From Cloeon dipterum (lineage: Eukaryota; Arthropoda; Insecta; Ephemeroptera; Baetidae), in the NCBI RefSeq assembly GCF_949628265.1, contig NC_088789.1, positions 29,567,883 through 29,631,882 on the forward strand: DNA of 64,000 nt, given 5' to 3'. The notes under the pieces were generated by a model. That model was not told where the DNA came from, ran no database searches, and saw only the letters and a program-made list of their open reading frames with translations. Below, one piece after another: positions 58,658 through 64,000 of the stretch (positions are counted from its first letter, which is position 1; every line of letters begins with the position of its first letter). The translations under genes and the position numbers were made by a program.

Positions 58658-59500
58658 AAGGACAAAAGTGAAAATTCTAGTTTGCGTGGTATTCTTTAAA
58701 TTAGGGACCGTTGCAAAATATACGATTTATTTGTTTTTACCTCAGTCTTAAAAATAATTAAACTGTTTCCAATTTTTTCACGGGCTAATAAATTACAAAG
58801 CGAAATTTCATATTGAGCTAAAAATAAATTTTAATTGGGGTATTTCAGATTTTATATAGTCGAGTGACCTTTGGCGCCAATTTTTTTTTATTCCACAGTG
58901 ATGGATTTCCCAACAAAGATTTCAAATTTAGTGAGAAATATTGATTTGATGAATCAAATAAGAATGAAAATTTTTAATTGGGATTTTCTGGGTTTCCTAA
59001 ATAATAAAATCTATGGCACGCCGAGTAAATTCTTATTAAAAGGAATTTCAGGAATTTTCTTAATTAGTTTAAGGAATTTTTCCATTCCCAAGCTGAAAAT
59101 GCTCCACACAAAAAGGCCACAATGACGCCGATATCTTTGCCTCGAGAATAATTTTTTTTGAAAAACGATATGCTTTTCCCATTTTTTCTTATTATTTAGC
59201 CGCTCTCTGCCCCAGCGTCACGGCGGCGTTACTGTAAATGCTAATTTTTATTCAAAGAGTGTTTTAGTCCGGCTTTCCGGCGCCTGGTCAATTAGCAGGC
59301 GGAGTTAGTAGCGAGACGCAGTAGCGTTCAGTGGAGAGCGAAAAAGAGCAGAGCAACCGTGTCATCCGTCCGCTTTTTATCTACGAACGGAAAGCGGTCC
59401 AACAGCTTCTTTCTCCAATTAAAGTGCGTCAGATGCAGTGCTGACATAAAAAAGTAGAAGTTGTGCCGCTGAGTAGGCTTTCTTCGCGGGTTGCATATCT
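58584..59500. repeat. 5' flank repeat shared with the 42.6-43.6 kb region
   Basis: Direct match to 42602-42930 and 43160-43560 with an inverted middle (58900-59130). A plus-strand ZAD exon end with donor and intron start (GGCACGCCGAGTAAATTC, near 59014) is a relic of another ZAD exon 1. Confidence 0.65.
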
Positions 59501-59599
59501 TTCCATTTTTATGTGTAGGCTGATGAAAAATGCGGTGGTCAGCACCACATCTTGGATTTCTGCTTTGAATTCGATTAAAAAGGAATAATGTTCCATATC

Positions 59600-59920
59600 A
59601 ATTATTAAATTATCAAAGACCACTTCACCTCGCTGCCGGAAATGAGCGAGTGGCTGATCAAGAATTTAAGCGTCAACGTGCTCTCATTGAAAGAAAATAA
59701 CAAAAACACGGCCCTGCTCTACGCCGCCAGGAACAAAAGAAAACGAATTGGTGCGTGTTTTAAATCAGTGCGGAATTTACGTGAACGTTTCGAACGCAAA
59801 CCAAATGACGCCTCTGAACTTTGCGCTCGGCAGCGGAAACGTGGCCAGTTGGAGAAATCTGGTCCAAATTGGCACCCAGCAGAAAGCAGAGCCGGAATCT
59901 CTCTGCTGTGAGTCGGTGCT
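59600..59920 (+). pseudogene. Ankyrin-repeat pseudogene fragment, plus strand
   Basis: MSEWLIKNLSVNVLSLKENN, then NTALLYAARNKRKRI, a frameshift near 59748, then VLNQCGIYVNVSNANQMTPL and NFALGSGNVASWRNLVQIGT in another frame. Two or three ankyrin units (TALLYAA, TPLNFAL) are recognisable. Related to the 10.0-10.8 kb gene. No start or stop context supports expression. Confidence 0.6.
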
Positions 59921-61261
59921 TGGGCGCTACTGTCACTCATGGGCCGCAGTGAAGCCCAGCAACAGGCATCAGACATCGTGTAAAACGCACTCTCATTGCA
60001 TTAAATTAATTTTAGTTGCTTTAATAAGAGGACCTCGGGAGTATCTCACAATGTTTAAAATGATAAAATTTTTTCTTAAATGAATATGAAGTCGTTTAGA
60101 AGTTCACATTTTAATTAATTTTTATTGCTCGACTTTTTCACTATTTGAATGAAATCTCACGACATTCGAATTAAATACACAGTGCAGGGTCCGAAAACCA
60201 CTGTAATAAATGAGACAAAACAGAATTGTTGCACAATAATTGAGCAATGAAGCTTGATGAAACGTGACTATTTTGATGCCTCTCTTTGCGCAATGAATAA
60301 TGAACCGCCGCGTGACGCAAGATGTTCCGTCTTTTTATGGCAACTGACTGATCGATATTCCAGCTTATGAACTCTCTAGGTTTCCCTCAGGAAAGTTGGT
60401 CAAGAGGGCCACACGTGATTTTATTGTCATTGCGTAATAGCGAGAAGCCGGCTCTGCTGGCAACTCAGTTTGATTTTTGGTTTGTTTGGATAAAGAGGCA
60501 CAACACAATAGGAGTCATAAGGTAAGATATTTCTCTATTTAAAAAACAGTTAATTTTGTTAGTAGTAAATAACAAAATTATTAATAATTAATGTTTAAAT
60601 CTAAATTATTTTTATATTTTATCAATTTATTTTTTTTCTATTTTGTATTTATAATTAAAATTTATTATTTATTTTATTTAATTGAAAAATATTTTAAGTT
60701 AAAATTTAGATTTTTTTTAATAACCTTCCATTTTGTTTAAATAACAAGATTGTTTTTGATTTTTCTATAAATAAAAGGCACCCTAAATGCTAAAGAGGAT
60801 ATTTTAAATCGAAAAGTAAGACAATGTATTCATGTATTTATTTGTCTAGTTACCGTTTGAATTGATATATGAAACGAAGGGTAATTTTCATCTTTTGGGA
60901 ATAAATTGTGCCCCACTATAAATAATAAAAATTTATTGGACAGAACAAAATCCAATAAATAGCAAAAACGTGGAAAAATTGATCGTGTAAAGCAAAAAAC
61001 TCCCGTTTTTGTGGAAAATTTAGATAGCTTAGGACGCTTTTTGCAGTTTTCTACGTGTTTAAATTCCAATTGATCTTGAAAAAAAAACAACCGACCGTCT
61101 AGATTTCACAGTCCTATTGCGATCAGCTAACAGGAATTAATTTAAAACCTCTTTACATTAGGTGAATTACAAAAATTACCTTCGCTTGAAACTCATTTGA
61201 AAGTTGTGTGTATTTTAGGTCAGATTTTAATTTCAGAGCATTTAAAATTAACCGCGCCATC
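59921..61261. other. Intergenic, no gene seen
   Basis: Very AT-rich DNA (especially 60540-60780) upstream of the second phosphatase-like gene. No conserved frame or motif. Confidence 0.4.
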
Positions 61262-64000
61262 ATGGTGAAGTGGACCGTTCTCATTTTCCTTCTTTACAGT
61301 GAGTATATTGTTTCAGCTCGTGGTTATTTAAAATTAAGTTTTAAATTTTTTCCCTGAAGAGTGCAGCTTTTCTCGCGGTTACTTGGTCAGCATTGGGACC
61401 GGGAAAGAAATCAGAGGCTGCGTTACCGATGACCGCCAACACGCGGTCGCATTTGTCACAAATCCGTGGGAAAGAAGTATTTAAAATTCCATTTTTCCTT
61501 TAAATGATCGACGAAATTTCCTGATTCTATGTATAAATTATATTTTTTAATAGGGGTCGCTTTCTCCCAGGTGGACACCTTCGACTTGGACGGCAATGCG
61601 AACGCAATGCGCGTCTATGACTGCAATTTGGTCAAATCCGGCGGCTGCGATCAGTGGCGCACGGAAAATCTCAGGATGAAACGAAACGAATACGAAAAGT
61701 ATCCGGCAGTCACCGACTTTCGTTGGCACGGTAAATAAAAACTGTTTGTCCATAATTGGCACAAATTTATTCCGGATATTGACTGATTGTTAGTCCAAAA
61801 AATTCGGAATTTTATCGAATATCCGCGGGGAAAGAATTGTTCAAAATCAGAATTCTCATTTTATTTGAGATGCCCAAAACCACAATCTCACAATTAAGCT
61901 CAGAGTGCAATTTAATTTATTTTATTGAGCCAGAACTTGAATTATGTTATAAATTGTTTATTACAACGGCATATTACGAACCCATTTGTTTTGAATTTAA
62001 TTTGAGAAATTACATATAGCAATCAAAATAAATTTGAGCCAATCCTGATGGTGAATCACTTAATTCTCATATCAATTTTATGATTTTTTTCTAGATTTCC
62101 CCTCCGGTTTCCGATATCCTAAAAATGATAAATTTTATATGGATGGTGTCAAGATGGACGAGACGATGCACGCACATTTCTCGATCCTGACAAACTCAAG
62201 CTATGATTTTATGACTTACCAACACCCTATTGGCCAAACCAAGATTCTGGTGAGTCATTGGTTTTCAGATATATACATAAATTTTATTGTAGGCCTGGAA
62301 TATTAGATTAATTTTTAATTATCAGGCCATAGGTTCAAATAGTGGAGGAGAGCGATGGGATCTGTTGTCAGTGAGGTTCTCACCCAAAAACCCGTTGGAA
62401 AATATATTTTCTTTCGACAGCGGTGTGATATTAGTTCCAGTCCATTTAAGAGATACCTACATGAGGTAACATGTTTCAGCACGAAAGCAATAATTATTTT
62501 ATTTCTAAATTATCTAATAGCTTTAAGATTTCACTTCCTTCTATTGTTTTTCACGGACCAGCGACGATCAAGATGCATAAGTGTAAGTTTACAATTTACT
62601 GAAATAGATATTGTATGTATAAGGCTGTAAAATTGAAACGGTTGATTTTTTCCAAGATTTCAAAATCGTTGCATCAAATGAGCTAAAAAAACAAAATTTT
62701 AGACAGTTTGCTGGTCCCCGAGAGATCTAATGCGAGGATGGAGAGAGAAATCGAGTTTCCGAAAGAGTCAGTCTTCTGCGTCGACGTTGTTTACCTTTTG
62801 AGGCGCCCCTTGGAAAACTCGGAAATCGCGTTAAACGTCACATTTGTGACTGAAAAAGGCGAATATTTGAATTTCACCGAAGGCCACCCTTCGAAGAAGG
62901 TCGACACCTGGCACGTGGTTCGGTTTGATAGTCTGAAAAGACGCTTTGTAGGAAAAGGGACGATCAGGTTGACTGTCGGACCGCAAGACATGGAAATTGG
63001 CGGAATCAAGTTCTGTCCGGGAGGTAGGATTTTACATTATCTAAATTAATAATTGTCTTGAAACTCTCAAAATTAAAAAGGCGACTTGGATGTTGAGATA
63101 ACTCGTCTTGGCATGGAGCGGTGCCACTCCTTATCAACCCATTTGGCGCCACCTGCGGTTGAAGATGCAGTAGAAGAGGAGAAATTCACCAAATTAGGTT
63201 TGATTATTGTTTGATTCCACTACCGCTTATTCACAATAACGGGATACTTCAAGATGTCAGGAATTCATAGGTTTTCGTAGGCTAGAATTAAAACAATGAA
63301 TTTCAGTGGCAAACAAAAGGAAGATTTGCGAGCGAATAAACAACGTGAGCAATTGTTCTGGAATGAACGTTTGCAGCTCAACAGGTTGCTTTTGCTTTCT
63401 CGGGTTTACTGGAGAACACTGCAAAACACGTGAGCCTTGAAAATAATCATTCAACAGTAAAATTTATAATTAATTCACTTGAAGCTTGTGGTGAAAACAC
63501 TTTTGGCGTGGATTGCTCAGAAAAATACGTCGTGGGTAAATGCCTCAACGACAAATTCGATTTGGAAAACGGACATTGCCTGGAGGGTTGCTCAAACTCA
63601 ACGACCGGATTTCCTTCTTGCAGTACTAGTATGGAAAATGATCTTAAAAGGATTTACCGTTTAATTTTATTGAATTCATTAGAAATCTGGAAGGTAAAGC
63701 CTTTTGTGCAAAAGGCGTCGCCAAACAGCATCAACTTGAATATGAAAAGAAGTCTTCAAAATGTTTCGGACTTTGATCACGTCGAAGTGCTATATAGAAT
63801 GGTATATCTCATAATTACATTCAGACGTTCAGAATGTTATTCTAATTCACAGGAAAAACTTAAAGAGTGGGAGAGTAAAACATACTTCGAGTCAGACGGG
63901 AGAATATTTAAACTGGAGGATCTAGAGGCCAATACGGAGTACGTGATCACTTTCACGGTGAACTCGAAAATGCAACGGCGAAATTTGATAACTGTTGAAG
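61262..64000 (+). CDS. Second receptor phosphatase-like gene, 5' part (runs off window)
   Basis: Exons 61262-61298 (signal peptide MVKWTVLIFLLY), 61360-61476, 61554-61730, 62095-62249, 62326-62465, 62521-62582, 62703-63023, 63081-63197, 63307-63429, 63485-63628, 63683-63801 and 63853-64000+. All are in phase and mirror one ectodomain unit of the 44.5-55.1 kb gene: opener (RGCVTDDRQHAVAFV), DCNLVKSGGC...YPAVTDFRWH, AHFSILTNSSYDFM...GGERWDLLSV, a beta-sandwich-like domain ending IGGIKFC, two EGF-like knots (CFCFLGFTGEHC; CGENTFGVDCSE), then fibronectin-III-like sequence (EDLEANTEYVITFTV). There is one unit only, not two. The membrane span and phosphatase domains, if present, lie beyond the window. 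The third module is less conserved (the DGW...KSVLR stretch is missing). Secreted or cell-surface protein by signal peptide. Confidence 0.8.

Noticed and set aside
1..64000. CRISPR arrays, operons, prophage or plasmid features
   Set aside because: Spliced eukaryotic genes throughout; no regularly spaced direct repeats.

Overview
The window is nuclear DNA of an arthropod, most likely an insect with a compact genome. The evidence is short GT-AG introns (50-70 bp in many places), AT-rich intergenic DNA, and at least eight genes carrying the arthropod-typical ZAD (zinc-finger-associated domain) followed by C2H2 fingers. I cannot name the species. There is no sign of bacterial, viral or organellar gene content, no convincing RNA gene and no CRISPR array.

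Layout. (1) 1-8.8 kb: an inverted, tail-to-tail pair of paralogous genes. The minus-strand gene is complete (8 exons, 596 codons: coiled coil, acidic middle, basic tail). Of the plus-strand copy only the last two exons lie inside the window. (2) 8.8-12.2 kb: a minus-strand ankyrin-repeat gene and repeat-derived flank. (3) 12.2-42.7 kb: a ZAD-C2H2 array built from two subfamilies. 'Short' genes have 354-364 aa and about 8 finger motifs: 12.2 kb (-), 19.7 (+), 32.0 (+) and 36.4 (+). 'Long' genes have 512-514 aa and 13 finger motifs: 15.3, 28.6 and 40.9 kb (all -), with a fourth at 56.5 kb (-). All share one gene structure: a 182-nt ZAD exon, a 98-nt exon and a single finger exon. At two places a long and a short gene lie head to head, and flanking DNA repeats with them at 12-13 kb offsets, so the cluster grew by segmental duplication of a bidirectional unit. 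A ZAD-less finger gene or pseudogene (23.4 kb) and eroded ZAD pieces (26.2, 43.1, 59.0 kb) are by-products. (4) 44.5-55.1 kb: a receptor-type tyrosine-phosphatase-like gene of about 36 exons. Its ectodomain module is duplicated in tandem and followed by EGF-like knots, a fibronectin-III-like region, one membrane span and two PTP domains. (5) 55.4-59.9 kb: ankyrin pseudogene fragments around the fourth long ZAD gene, whose first intron carries a 419-bp foldback (MITE-like) element. (6) 61.3-64 kb: the 5' part of a second phosphatase-like receptor, running off the window.

How they fit together. The zinc-finger proteins are predicted nuclear DNA-binding factors; ZADs are known to dimerise, so short and long paralogues might pair, but that is inference. 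The phosphatase-like receptors form a separate family. In the complete one the first PTP domain keeps the [10 protein letters not shown] cysteine loop but has WPN in place of the WPD acid loop, and the second domain has lost the catalytic arginine. Both therefore look impaired. The ectodomain (a cysteine-containing opener, a segment resembling the farnesoic-acid-O-methyltransferase-like fold, a beta-sandwich-like domain, then EGF-like knots) is an arrangement I do not recognise from described receptor phosphatases, and it is the best candidate here for something undescribed.
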